DNA from: SKVR01 sp964491395
Lineage (GTDB): Bacteria; Bacteroidota; Bacteroidia; Bacteroidales; UBA7960
Direction: 5' to 3'
DNA length: 64,000 nucleotides
NCBI GenBank assembly: GCA_964491395.1
Contig: CAZBGI010000006.1
Location: 24,640-88,639 of the forward strand
The position numbers were made by a program, and so were the translations under genes. The notes under the pieces are model-generated. The model was not told the DNA's origin. It was given only the letters and a program-made list of their open reading frames with translations, and did no database searches. This document shows, piece after piece, positions 35,501 through 43,350 of this stretch (positions within the stretch are counted from its first letter, which is position 1; each line of letters opens with the position of its first letter).

Positions 35501-35590
35501 ATTCTCATACGCTGATGTTTGCTGAGCAAACAATGCAACAGGCAGGAAGAGTAGGAGAAACCCAAGGGTTTTGAAAATATTTCTATTCAT
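32516..35590 (-). CDS. Large exported TPR-repeat protein
   Basis: 1024 residues from the ATG at 35590, chosen because a signal peptide begins there (MNRNIFKTLG, hydrophobic core, FAQQ); the longer frame to 35641 adds residues with no signal character. Almost the whole mature chain is tetratricopeptide repeats of about 34-37 residues (for example YYNQRSYEEAIPYLEEY and YHLADAYLKTDQ). The C-terminus is acidic (DREEEERMQEGSPDT). It is presumably a periplasmic scaffold. It is co-oriented with the barrel gene 48 bp downstream. The partner or cargo is not evident. Confidence 0.85.
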   Translation of the reverse strand: MNRNIFKTLGFLLLFLPVALFAQQTSAYENPIADYNLALELFNKKKYGAARDLFAKTAERIPDKESTIKINAEYYTAICAVELFNPDAEKLLTAFIVNYPTHSLQSTASFQMGNLKYRKREYDEALLWYNRVDSYDLDAEQKVELQFKTGYSHFINEEYDQAKQYFFDIRNPESVYYSPANYYYGHISYSEGNYETALKYFQRLKEDENFGPIVPYYITHIYFLQEKYDDLLAFAPPLLEEASTKRAAEISRMIGEAYYNQRSYEEAIPYLEEYHRETRQRISRQDHYQLAYAYYMAGQYDKSVGNFEKVTTTEDSLGQNALYHLADAYLKTDQRRSARNAFLSAHRMEFIPEISQNSLFNYAKLSFELSMNPYNEAILSFQRYVENYPESPRIEEAYRHLIDLYLTTRNYKDALTSMEAINLNTPVLRSAYQRIAYYRGIELFNNGDFTGAIEHFRKSLSYPENLTIRSQAVFWEGEAYFRLEQYDKAIENLQKFQLLQGAFSLPEYNKANYTLGYAHFKQKNYPPAITAFRKFIQEGNIDKTLRNDAYLRIGDSYFITQDYNAAIDFYDRSIALESSDVDYAIFQKSVALGVTGRFEAKINTLQELLRDYPNTNYADNARYELGNTYVIRDNNASALRYYDEIISRHPNSSYVKSAMLKTGLIHYNQNEDEKALTAFRKVIEQYPGSPESQEALTSMRNIYVAMDRVDEFIAFSDGLGFADVSEAQQDSLTYIAAENRYMQGDCTNATQSLKNYLERFPQGIFSLNAHFYKAECEFKLDEFQPALVSYQFVLEKPKSKFSENAALRAAQINFRLNQFQDALDNYILLEEIAEFPSNIQEAQIGQMRSLAKLERHNKTIEAAQTVLENDKIAREKKQEANLLIANAAFELNDLVKAEEYFTQTNQIAENKMAAEAKYYIALIAFKEGNYEECEKIIFDYIDALASYDYWLAKIFILLADNYMVQDNIFQARHTLQSIIDNYDGEELRSLAQQKLADIDREEEERMQEGSPDTLEIDFSQEREP

Positions 35591-35758
35591 AGAATTTTTA
35601 TATTTTGCTGCGAATTTACAAATAAAAACAAGATGCTGCATGGGTTGCTTATCAACATTTACAGCTACTTATCAACAATCCCGGGGTGTAAAAACAAGGG
35701 GTGTGTTATACAGGGGAAAAACGTAGTTCTGGCGATATTATTTGGTGAAGAAATAAAA

Positions 35759-36126
35759 AAAAGGCAGGCTTGTAAGCCGGGTTCTGTATTCCGCATCAGC
35801 GGAACTCCTGTCATTTATCCGGGAGCAGGTTCACACCTGCCCTCCAACGACCTACCCTCCGGGATTGGGCGGGCCACCCTCAAACCCCGGTATATTTGGT
35901 CTTTCAACGCATAAGGTTTACCCGCAAGCACGGTCGCCCGCACTTGCCGTGAGCTCTTACCTCACGTTTTCACCCTTACCCTGCACAAGGCAGGGCGGTT
36001 GTTTTCTGTGGCACTTGCTCTTGCCCGCTGTTGCGGGTCAGCTTCCCGTTAGGAAGTATGCTGCCCTGTGTTGCCCGGACTTTCCTCTCCGATGGATACA
36101 ATCGTAGCGACAGGAAAGCCTGCCTT
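35759..36126 (-). ncRNA. rnpB: RNase P RNA, bacterial class A
   Basis: The minus strand shows the conserved core in order: the 5' strand of P1 (AAGCCTGCC), then GAGGAAAGTCCGGGC near 36095-36075, the ACAG-type J element (CACAGAAA near 36020), GGTAAGGGTGAAAACGTGAGG near 35985-35960 with the universal GGTGAAA part, AGAGCTCAC, and the 3' end ACAGAACCCGGCTTA with GGCAGGC closing P1. The length of about 365 nt is normal. The RNA removes 5' leaders from precursor tRNA. Its 5' end lies only about 3 bp from the stop codon of the upstream Smr gene, so its promoter must lie inside that gene or it must be processed from a longer transcript. Confidence 0.95.
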
Positions 36127-36128
36127 TT

Positions 36129-37232
36129 TTATTTGTTGCGGTATAAATTTACTTCCGTAGCTCCCATGCCATAACGGGCATAGGGCGCATCGTAATAATC
36201 AATTCCTTTGATTCCCTGCAATGTTTTGCTGATTTCTGTTTTGAGCTTGCCATTGCCAATGCCATGAATAAAAATAACCTTGCTTAGTTTCTCTTTTTCT
36301 GCCTGTTGAAGGCATTTGCGGAAATAATCCATCTGAAGGTTGAGCATGTCACTGTTTTCCAGGTTGGTGAAATTGTCAACCAACTCGCCAATATGCAAAT
36401 CTACTTCAGCTATCTTGTCATCGATTTTATGTTTTTCAAGAAAAGACTCTTTAACTTGTTTGGGTTGTGTTTGAGTTGCCTTACCAGCAGGTTTTATTTT
36501 TGCTTCCAGTGATTTTAAGGTTTCCTGGCTAACCTTCTCGTCCAGCAGCGGCTTTTGGTGCATCTGAGATAAAAGGGCTACTTCGGTGAAAAAAGCCTTT
36601 TTTCTCAGCAGGCTTTCATACTGAAAACTTTCTTCTTTGTAAAGTTTTATAGGTCTGAAGTTGATGAGTCCGCTGTAGGGTGGGAGAGGCTTGCATTTGC
36701 CCTCTGCAAAGAAAACATTTTGCCAAAGGGCATTGGCCCATTTCTCAATCTCTGATCTTCCTATCGTGGCCAGCTGCAATCTTGAATGGGCCGCTATGTA
36801 ACCGTATTCAGTGCCATGGTAATCTCCTGAGTGATTCAGGAAAAAGCTGAAAACGCTGGTGTAGTTGGTATGATTTATCAGGTGCACTTCCAAAGAGCCT
36901 GAAAGCGGATTGTCTTGTATTTCGGGTACAAAGCAAAAATACAATCCTTCGGGCCGTTGATCGGGGTTGTTGTGAGAAATGTACAGCGGTAAAATGTCAT
37001 CCTCCCCGTAATATTCGGGCTCGTTTTTTTTTGCAATGATTTGTTCATGGGCTCGTGTAATATCTGCAGACATCTCTGCCGTTCCTGTCTTGAGGAGCTC
37101 TTTGGCCATAACCGGTATCTCAAAACCATCTTCGATGGTAACATGTACAATGTTATCATCAACAATTTTAGTGACAATCCCTCCTCCTTTATCATTTAGA
37201 AAACTTACCTTATCGCCTATTTTAAATTTCAT
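36129..37232 (-). CDS. DUF2027 and Smr-domain protein
   Basis: 367 residues. An N-terminal KOW/Tudor-like segment (KIGDKVSFLNDKGGG) begins the DUF2027 region, which extends to about 230. A linker (230-270) precedes a C-terminal Smr domain (about 274-365) with the hallmark VDLH at 277-280 and HGIGNGKL at 323-330. Smr domains are nucleases or nucleic-acid binders, as in MutS2, but no MutS ATPase part is present. DUF2027 proteins with Smr are frequent in Bacteroidota; the biological role is not settled. A TACCTTTG box at 37375-37382 could drive it. Confidence 0.85.
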   Translation of the reverse strand: MKFKIGDKVSFLNDKGGGIVTKIVDDNIVHVTIEDGFEIPVMAKELLKTGTAEMSADITRAHEQIIAKKNEPEYYGEDDILPLYISHNNPDQRPEGLYFCFVPEIQDNPLSGSLEVHLINHTNYTSVFSFFLNHSGDYHGTEYGYIAAHSRLQLATIGRSEIEKWANALWQNVFFAEGKCKPLPPYSGLINFRPIKLYKEESFQYESLLRKKAFFTEVALLSQMHQKPLLDEKVSQETLKSLEAKIKPAGKATQTQPKQVKESFLEKHKIDDKIAEVDLHIGELVDNFTNLENSDMLNLQMDYFRKCLQQAEKEKLSKVIFIHGIGNGKLKTEISKTLQGIKGIDYYDAPYARYGMGATEVNLYRNK

Positions 37233-37374
37233 GGATGTATTTTAATTTAAAGAACAGTTCTGTTAATTGAGTATCGCTGGATTTTGCTTCAAAATTACCT
37301 GTTGATGATATTTTCAGGAAGGCCGAAGCACAGGCCTCGTGAAACTTTATACCAATAAAATTTAATCGATAGTG

Positions 37375-37382
37375 CAAAGGTA
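37375..37382 (-). promoter_or_regulatory. -7 box of the DUF2027-Smr gene
   Basis: TACCTTTG on the minus strand, matching TAnnTTTG, 143 bp before the ATG; this would give a long leader. Confidence 0.4.
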
Positions 37383-37496
37383 CAGTTTTTATGTGTCGAT
37401 TTAAAACGGAGAGCAAAGCACTTTTTCAGGGCTTTTGTATGATGGATTATTTTTAAATTTTTTGTGCCACGTGTCCTTTATGACCATAAAAGTTTA

Positions 37497-37504
37497 TAAT
37501 TTTG
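37497..37504 (+). promoter_or_regulatory. -7 box of the flippase gene
   Basis: TAATTTTG matching TAnnTTTG, 54 bp before the ATG at 37558. Confidence 0.45.
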
Positions 37505-37557
37505 AGCCGGACAAGCGCAAGTACTTTGGGAGGCTGGTTCGATAAGAATTGAACTTG

Positions 37558-39036
37558 ATGCAGCGCAAATTTTTACGAAACCTGGCTTTACTGCTGGTTT
37601 TAAATCTTTTAATCAAACCATTCTGGATCTTCGGTATCGATCGAACGGTGCAAAATACCGTTGGGGCGGAGGAGTATGGTTTTTTTTTCGCTGTATTTAA
37701 CTTCTCCTATCTTTTTTATATTCTTCTTGATTTTGGTATTACCACGTTCAATAATAAGAATATTGCTCAAAATAATCATTTGTTGCGCAAGCATCTTTCT
37801 AATATTATTGTTCTCAAACTCTTGCTGTTTCTGGTTTACCTCGTGTTTACTTTTGGAGGTGCTTTTTTTATTCAATATTCAAGAGAACAGATTTTTTTAT
37901 TGGTTTTACTTGCCATCAATCAGTTTCTGATAAGCTTTATTCTTTATTTAAGATCCAATCTGGGAGGCTTACATCTGTTTAAAACCGACAGTATCGTTTC
38001 GGTTCTTGACCGCTCCCTGATGATCGTTATTTGTGCTTTACTGCTCTGGGGCAATGTGGTTGATGAATTTAAAATACAATATTTTGTATATGCTCAAACC
38101 TTGTCCCTGTCTATTACAGTAATCATAACCAGCACCATTGTTTTCCGAAAGGCAGAATCACGTTTTTTGAAACTTAACTGGAGTTTGCCCTTCTTTATGA
38201 TGATCATGCGCCAAAGCTTACCGTTTGCGGTTCTGGTTTTATTAATGACTTTTTACAACCGGATTGACAGTGTAATGCTTGAAAGAATGCTGGGAGAAGA
38301 AGGAGCCTGGTATTCGGGTATTTATGCTTCAGCTTATCGTCTGCTGGATGCCTCCAATATGATAGCTTATCTTTTTGCCGTATTGCTGCTGCCCATATTT
38401 GCCCGCATGCTCAAACAAAATGAATCCATTGAAGAATTGATTAAACTATCATTCACCCTGATCATTACCCCTGCCATTATCATAGCCCTCGCGTCCTATT
38501 ATTATTCAGAAGAACTGATGAGACTGCTGTATACAATTCATGAAGGAGAAAGCACTGATATGTTTGCCTATCGCATGGAACATACTTCAAGGGTTTTTGG
38601 ATTGTTGATGATGTCTTTTATTGCCATCTCCACCATGTATATATTCAGCACGCTGCTCACTGCAAACGGAAACCTTAAATACCTGAATATTATTGCCTTT
38701 ACGGGCATGATGGTAAATATTATCCTGAACCTGATCCTCATTCCGCGGTACCAGGCTTTCGGCTCCGCAGTAGCTACCCTCATTACCCAGTATGCCATTG
38801 CTATTATCCAGGTTATTTTGGTTTGTTATCTTTTCCGATTCCGGACCAATTATCTGTTTTTGCTCAAACTGCTGATGTATATTCCCGGGGTTGCCGCACT
38901 GGGGTATTATACCACCACACTGGAATATGCATGGCACGTAAATCTTGTACTAATGATTGCAGGCGCCGGATTGTTCTCAATGCTCATTCGCCTTTTAAGT
39001 CCACGCCATTTGTTCAACGTACTGAAGTATGGTTGA
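37558..39036 (+). CDS. Polysaccharide flippase (Wzx/MATE-like)
   Basis: 492 residues from the ATG at 37558 (a TTG three codons upstream is possible). It has about 12-14 membrane helices and the RxxQNxxG(A)xEYGxxF motif near the first helices, as in polysaccharide biosynthesis flippases of the MOP superfamily. It would move lipid-linked sugar units across the inner membrane. A Wzz-like gene and an O-antigen-ligase-like gene follow on the same strand, so a surface-glycan role is likely. No glycosyltransferases are in the cluster. Confidence 0.88.
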   Translation: MQRKFLRNLALLLVLNLLIKPFWIFGIDRTVQNTVGAEEYGFFFAVFNFSYLFYILLDFGITTFNNKNIAQNNHLLRKHLSNIIVLKLLLFLVYLVFTFGGAFFIQYSREQIFLLVLLAINQFLISFILYLRSNLGGLHLFKTDSIVSVLDRSLMIVICALLLWGNVVDEFKIQYFVYAQTLSLSITVIITSTIVFRKAESRFLKLNWSLPFFMMIMRQSLPFAVLVLLMTFYNRIDSVMLERMLGEEGAWYSGIYASAYRLLDASNMIAYLFAVLLLPIFARMLKQNESIEELIKLSFTLIITPAIIIALASYYYSEELMRLLYTIHEGESTDMFAYRMEHTSRVFGLLMMSFIAISTMYIFSTLLTANGNLKYLNIIAFTGMMVNIILNLILIPRYQAFGSAVATLITQYAIAIIQVILVCYLFRFRTNYLFLLKLLMYIPGVAALGYYTTTLEYAWHVNLVLMIAGAGLFSMLIRLLSPRHLFNVLKYG

Positions 39037-39193
39037 TCGATTGCTATGATTCATGGCTTTTTTAAAACGTTTTTTATTTATCTTTGGGCTCATTTTTAAA
39101 ATTCCCGATAATACAAAATATTCTTGGCTGTTTTGTGTTATGTAAGTATTGATTCGAAAAATAAACCCATAATTATATTCAATAGCATTTATC

Positions 39194-40225
39194 ATGGAAA
39201 TAAAGAATGTGAGCAATGAATTCGATTCAACCAACATTTTCTTATTCTTTTTTCGTTGGTGGAAACAACTGGCAATAGTATGCCTGACGGCAGCTATTCT
39301 TGCGGCTGTTTTTTCTTCACCAGCCTTTATTACTCCCCTTTATGAATCTACAGTGGTTATGTTTCCTGCCAAGTCAAACAGTTTGAGTCGGGCCGTATTT
39401 GGTTCCAACGTTGACTTTCTTGAATATGGAGGTGTAGAGGATTCAGAGCGATTGCTCCAGGTATTGGGTTCTACCGCCATCCGGGATAGAATAATAGAAC
39501 GGTTTGATTTGTATGACCACTATGAAATACCGGAAGACTCACAGTTTAGAAACACTGAGTTACGAAATATTTACAGCAGCAACATATCTGCACGCCGAAC
39601 ACCCTATGGTGCGGTTGAAATCAAGGTTCGTGATAAAAGTCCGGTGATGGCTGCCGACATGGCCAATGAGATGGCCGCACTGGCAGATACCCTCCAGAAT
39701 GAAATCAGGCAGGAACGGGCATTGATGGCCTACCAGGTAGCTGTTCAGAGATATGAAAATACCCGGAAGGAAATTGCGGAAACTGAAAAAACTCTCCGTG
39801 ATATCATGGGAAAAGGAATTTATGAATACCAGGCGCAGGCAGAAATGTTAACCCAGCAACTTGCTATCGACCTTTCCAATAACAATCAACAGGGAGTGAG
39901 GGCCATTGAAGAAAGATTGGGTGCCATAAGAGAGCATGGAGGAAGTTTTCTTACTCAGAAAGCCCATCTGGAACAAGTAGGACGCAGCCTTTCTGATATG
40001 CAACGAATTATGCAGGAAGCCCGCGCAGACCTGGAAAACTTTGTCCCTTTTAAATTTTTGATTGATGAAGCTTTTGTGGCTGAGCGCAAAGTTTATCCTG
40101 TCAGATGGCTCATTGTCTTCATGGCAACATTCGCTGCCGGCCTTGCGGGAATATTGGCCATTATGACTTATGAAAATCTTGTGAAGAAAGGGATCCTCAA
40201 GCCCATGAAAATGTTATCAAAATAA
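39194..40225 (+). CDS. Wzz-like chain-length/co-polymerase protein
   Basis: 343 residues. One membrane helix near the N-terminus (about 24-50), a periplasmic domain with PLYESTVVMFP, a coiled coil (about 170-280) and a second membrane helix near the C-terminus (about 303-325) give the Wzz topology. There is no tyrosine-kinase domain. Proteins of this type set the length of, or assist export of, surface polysaccharides. The gene lies 157 bp after the flippase and 6 bp before the ligase/polymerase gene. Confidence 0.85.
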   Translation: MEIKNVSNEFDSTNIFLFFFRWWKQLAIVCLTAAILAAVFSSPAFITPLYESTVVMFPAKSNSLSRAVFGSNVDFLEYGGVEDSERLLQVLGSTAIRDRIIERFDLYDHYEIPEDSQFRNTELRNIYSSNISARRTPYGAVEIKVRDKSPVMAADMANEMAALADTLQNEIRQERALMAYQVAVQRYENTRKEIAETEKTLRDIMGKGIYEYQAQAEMLTQQLAIDLSNNNQQGVRAIEERLGAIREHGGSFLTQKAHLEQVGRSLSDMQRIMQEARADLENFVPFKFLIDEAFVAERKVYPVRWLIVFMATFAAGLAGILAIMTYENLVKKGILKPMKMLSK

Positions 40226-40231
40226 ATCATT

Positions 40232-41668
40232 GTGACGGATAATTTAAATACAAAACTATTTTATGGAGTTAGTTTTGCTTTTATTGCCCTGAACATCTTT
40301 TTCATTGCCAATGAAATGTTTTGGTTCATGGCACTGCCGGCGGCAGCTTTCATCCTTATGTTGTTTTTCTTTTCACTGGATAAATTGCTGCTTGCCATAG
40401 TATTTATTTCTCCTTTAACCTTCAAGTATGAGCACGATTCCCTGGGGTTTGCAATCAATTTGCCTACCGAGCCAATTGTCGTGGCCATTACAGCCCTCTT
40501 CTTCCTGAAGTTGTTTTACGATCAGAGCTATGATCGTAAAATATTAAAACATCCTGTTACTGTTATTCTGATCTTCAACTTGTTGTGGATGTTCTTAACG
40601 TCTGTTACCAGCGAAATTCCGCTGGTTTCTTTTAAAGCCTTTGTCAGCAGGCTTTGGTTTGTAGTTCCTTTCTATTTTGTCCTGATTCAGCTTTTTAAAA
40701 AACCCGACAAAATCAGATTGTTTCTGTGGCTTTTTGCCTCCGCCCTGGTAATTATGATCATTTATTTTACCCTCTTGCACAGTACCTATGGTTTTGAGCG
40801 CAAAGTCGGAACCTGGATTGTACGACCTTTTTTTAATGACCATACCAACTACAGCGCTGTTATAGCTCTTATTGCACCGTCCTTTATCATTATGGCTTTT
40901 TATAAGGGCTACAGCGTGCTCAGACGAAGGTTATCCTTCTTGATTTTTGTGTTTTTTATTATTGGCGTTATATTCAGCTACAGTCGTGCATCGTGGGTAA
41001 GCCTTATCGTTGCCTTCGGAGCATTTTGGATGTTGGTGTTTAAAATAAATTACAAACTGATTTTTGCCAGCCTTATCCTGTTCGTCGGCGTTGCTTTTAT
41101 CTTTCAGGATCAGATAATCATGAAGCTGGAGAGAAACAGTCAGGAATCTTCGGGCGATTTCAGGGCTCATGCACAATCTATTACCAATATTTCTTCTGAT
41201 GCGAGCAACCTGGAAAGAATAAATCGCTGGAGATCAGCCTATCGTATGTGGCAGGAACGACCTGTACTGGGATGGGGCCCCGGCACCTACCAGAAAGTTT
41301 ATGCTCCCTTTCAGCTGGCCATGGACCATACCATCATCACCACCAACTTTGGAGATCTGGGCAATGCCCATAGTGAATACCTGGGGCCCTTGGCTGAATC
41401 CGGCCTTCCCGGAATGTTGCTTTTTATGATGCTGGCTTTGTGGGTGCTTATTACAGGCATCAAAAACATAAAAAATGCCGCGTCGAAAGAACTGAGATGG
41501 ATCTCTCTGGGTATTACCCTGGGATACATCACGTATTTTACCCATGGATTTTTAAATAATTTTCTTGACACCGACAAGGCCTCTGTTTTGTTCTGGGGGT
41601 TCATGGCCATACTCGTAGCCATTGATGTTTACCATTCCCGGAAACAGCCGGCCAAGCCGACACACTGA
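40232..41668 (+). CDS. O-antigen ligase/polymerase-like membrane protein
   Basis: 478 residues starting with GTG at 40232, 6 bp after the Wzz-like gene; the next ATG would delete the first membrane helix. There are about ten to twelve membrane helices with a periplasmic loop containing RWRSAYRMWQERPVLGWGPG and NAHSEYLGPLAESG, the two signatures of the Wzy_C/WaaL family. It either polymerises repeat units or ligates glycan to a lipid acceptor; the two roles cannot be separated by sequence alone. An operon with the preceding gene is likely. Confidence 0.88.
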   Translation: MTDNLNTKLFYGVSFAFIALNIFFIANEMFWFMALPAAAFILMLFFFSLDKLLLAIVFISPLTFKYEHDSLGFAINLPTEPIVVAITALFFLKLFYDQSYDRKILKHPVTVILIFNLLWMFLTSVTSEIPLVSFKAFVSRLWFVVPFYFVLIQLFKKPDKIRLFLWLFASALVIMIIYFTLLHSTYGFERKVGTWIVRPFFNDHTNYSAVIALIAPSFIIMAFYKGYSVLRRRLSFLIFVFFIIGVIFSYSRASWVSLIVAFGAFWMLVFKINYKLIFASLILFVGVAFIFQDQIIMKLERNSQESSGDFRAHAQSITNISSDASNLERINRWRSAYRMWQERPVLGWGPGTYQKVYAPFQLAMDHTIITTNFGDLGNAHSEYLGPLAESGLPGMLLFMMLALWVLITGIKNIKNAASKELRWISLGITLGYITYFTHGFLNNFLDTDKASVLFWGFMAILVAIDVYHSRKQPAKPTH

Positions 41669-41757
41669 TTTAGCCCCCTTCATTTACCTTGCCTGTTATT
41701 GTCTCGATTTTTTGAATTCCACCCGGCATTGTCCTTTTTTTGTAGCCTGAAAAATTG

Positions 41758-41765
41758 TAGGTTTG
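41758..41765 (+). promoter_or_regulatory. -7 box of the nitroreductase gene
   Basis: TAGGTTTG matching TAnnTTTG, 29 bp before the ATG at 41794, preceded by a T-rich stretch in the -33 region. Confidence 0.5.
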
Positions 41766-41793
41766 CATCAGAAATTTTTAAACCCTTTACGAT

Positions 41794-42552
41794 ATGCAAA
41801 CTATTGAAACCCTGTTAAATCATAGGACTGTCAGAAGTTATAAACCCGATCCCATTGACGATAAAACCCTTAATACCATTCTTGAAGCGGGTTTTCGGGC
41901 TTCAACCACCGGCAACATGCAGGTGTACAGTGTAATAGTGACCAAAGATGAAGAGAAAAGAAAAGAGTTGTGCAAATTACATTTTGGTCAGAAAATGGTA
42001 GAACAAGCACCTGTGTTACTTACTTTTTGTGCGGATTTTAACCGTTTTAATAAATGGTGCGAACAAAGAGGTGCTGAACCCGGGTATGACAACTTTCTCT
42101 CCTTTTTTACCGCTTCCATTGATGCCCTGCTGGTTACGCAGAATGCATGTGTGGCAGCTGAAGCTCATGGTTTGGGCATTTGCTATTTAGGCACCATTAC
42201 CTATATGGCTGATAAGTTTATTGAATTTTTCGACTTGCCCAAAGGAGTGGTTCCCGTAGCTTCTATCGTTGTGGGTTACCCTGCAGATGAACCTGCAAAA
42301 GCTGACAGGCTGCCCCTGGAAGGAGTGGTACATTATGAGAAGTACAAAGATTATACTCCTGAAGATATTGATCGAATCTACAAAGAAAAGGAAGACCTCC
42401 CACAGACCCAAAAGCTGCTTGAAGAAAACCAATTGCCTTCGCTGGCCCGTATCTTTACAGAAAAACGGTATACCAAAAAGGACAATGTCCATTTCAGCAA
42501 TGTCTTTCTGAAAGTTTTGAAAGACCAGGGATTTATGAATAACGAACAATGA
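41794..42552 (+). CDS. Nitroreductase-family flavoprotein (NfsA/FRP-like)
   Basis: 252 residues. The FMN-binding signature HRTVRSYKPDPI at 9-20 and TGNMQVYSVIV near 39-49 match the NfsA/FRP group. AAEAHGLGICYLGTITY around 115-131 is the family dimer/flavin segment. These cytosolic FMN enzymes reduce nitro compounds, quinones or flavins with NAD(P)H. The gene appears monocistronic. The real substrate is unknown. Confidence 0.88.
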   Translation: MQTIETLLNHRTVRSYKPDPIDDKTLNTILEAGFRASTTGNMQVYSVIVTKDEEKRKELCKLHFGQKMVEQAPVLLTFCADFNRFNKWCEQRGAEPGYDNFLSFFTASIDALLVTQNACVAAEAHGLGICYLGTITYMADKFIEFFDLPKGVVPVASIVVGYPADEPAKADRLPLEGVVHYEKYKDYTPEDIDRIYKEKEDLPQTQKLLEENQLPSLARIFTEKRYTKKDNVHFSNVFLKVLKDQGFMNNEQ

Positions 42553-42652
42553 GTTCACTCCCGGAATTTCTTTGAGCTATGGGTTATACCTTTCACCTTT
42601 TAAAAAGTCCGGGCTATTATGCTGTTGGGTGCAGACTCAACCTAATTTTGAT

Positions 42653-43216
42653 TTATTCAGTCTGACCTTTTTCTCCAACGAAATGCTGCTGTTTGTGTTT
42701 GAACAACACGTTGAAAGTAGTCAGTGAGCCGTAGCAGCGGGTGATATATTGCTGCAGGTTTACTTTTTCTTCATCAGAAAGTGTTTCGTTGGAGTTTATT
42801 CGCTGCTCAAGCAGTCGAAGGCGATCGCGCAGCAGCACTACTTTATGGAAGAAAGACTCAACAGGAATTTCCTTGGGTTTTAGATTCGCATCTCCCGGTC
42901 GTAGTATCATGGTTCCTTTTTTCCATTTATCTCCCAGTTCTACCAATTCAGGAAAATCAGCATAACGGCGAAGCACATTGGTAAAGACTTTCTCCAGGTC
43001 GGCTAAGCTTATGCCGGAACCGGAACCGGAAGTTCCTTCTTCTGCTACATGAGAGGGCGAAATAAGCTTCAGCCCCTGAAAAGATACAGCAATCTCTTTA
43101 TCGCCTTTGTTGATGAAAAAAACCGTATAAGTAGTAAGGGTGGTATTGGTAATTATTCCAATGCCAAACTGCGGGTGTTCAACTTTTGCGCCGATTTTAA
43201 ATTCGTGGTTATCCAT
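42653..43216 (-). CDS. Small protein with UvrD/PcrA C-terminal Tudor-like domain
   Basis: 187 residues. Residues 7-50 (KIGAKVEHPQFGIGII, then alternating beta strands) resemble the Tudor-like domain at the C-terminus of UvrD/PcrA helicases, which contacts RNA polymerase, and CarD-like folds. The rest is helical, with an LRDRLRLLEQRI coiled coil near 130-141. No catalytic motif is visible. A TAAATTTG -7 box lies 46 bp upstream. A role in nucleic-acid or RNA polymerase binding is only an inference from the fold resemblance. Confidence 0.65.
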   Translation of the reverse strand: MDNHEFKIGAKVEHPQFGIGIITNTTLTTYTVFFINKGDKEIAVSFQGLKLISPSHVAEEGTSGSGSGISLADLEKVFTNVLRRYADFPELVELGDKWKKGTMILRPGDANLKPKEIPVESFFHKVVLLRDRLRLLEQRINSNETLSDEEKVNLQQYITRCYGSLTTFNVLFKHKQQHFVGEKGQTE

Positions 43217-43231
43217 ATTCCTTTAATTTGG

Positions 43232-43239
43232 TAAATTTG
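43232..43239 (+). promoter_or_regulatory. -7 box of the dipeptidase gene
   Basis: TAAATTTG matching TAnnTTTG, in the divergent gap between the Tudor-like and dipeptidase genes; 112 bp before the start chosen for the dipeptidase. Confidence 0.35.
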
Positions 43240-43261
43240 ATGTTTATGTTTTTTCTGATTC

Positions 43262-43269
43262 CAAATTTA
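43262..43269 (-). promoter_or_regulatory. -7 box of the Tudor-like gene
   Basis: TAAATTTG on the minus strand, matching TAnnTTTG, 46 bp before the ATG at 43216. Confidence 0.45.
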
Positions 43270-43350
43270 TAGAAAACTTTTATTTAATAACCAAGCCATT
43301 TCATGGGTATCGATTCTTTTTTGTGTTGTTTGACCCTCAGAAATCTTTTT

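Larger units (their letters stand above)
37233..37557. other. Divergent intergenic region between the Smr gene and the flippase gene
   Basis: 325 bp without a credible gene. It carries a minus-strand -7 box TACCTTTG (37375-37382) for the Smr gene and a plus-strand TAATTTTG (37497-37504) for the flippase gene. Confidence 0.5.

Noticed and set aside
35633..36107. Plus-strand open frames over the RNase P RNA
   Set aside because: The sequence is a conserved structured RNA on the other strand, so the frames are accidental.
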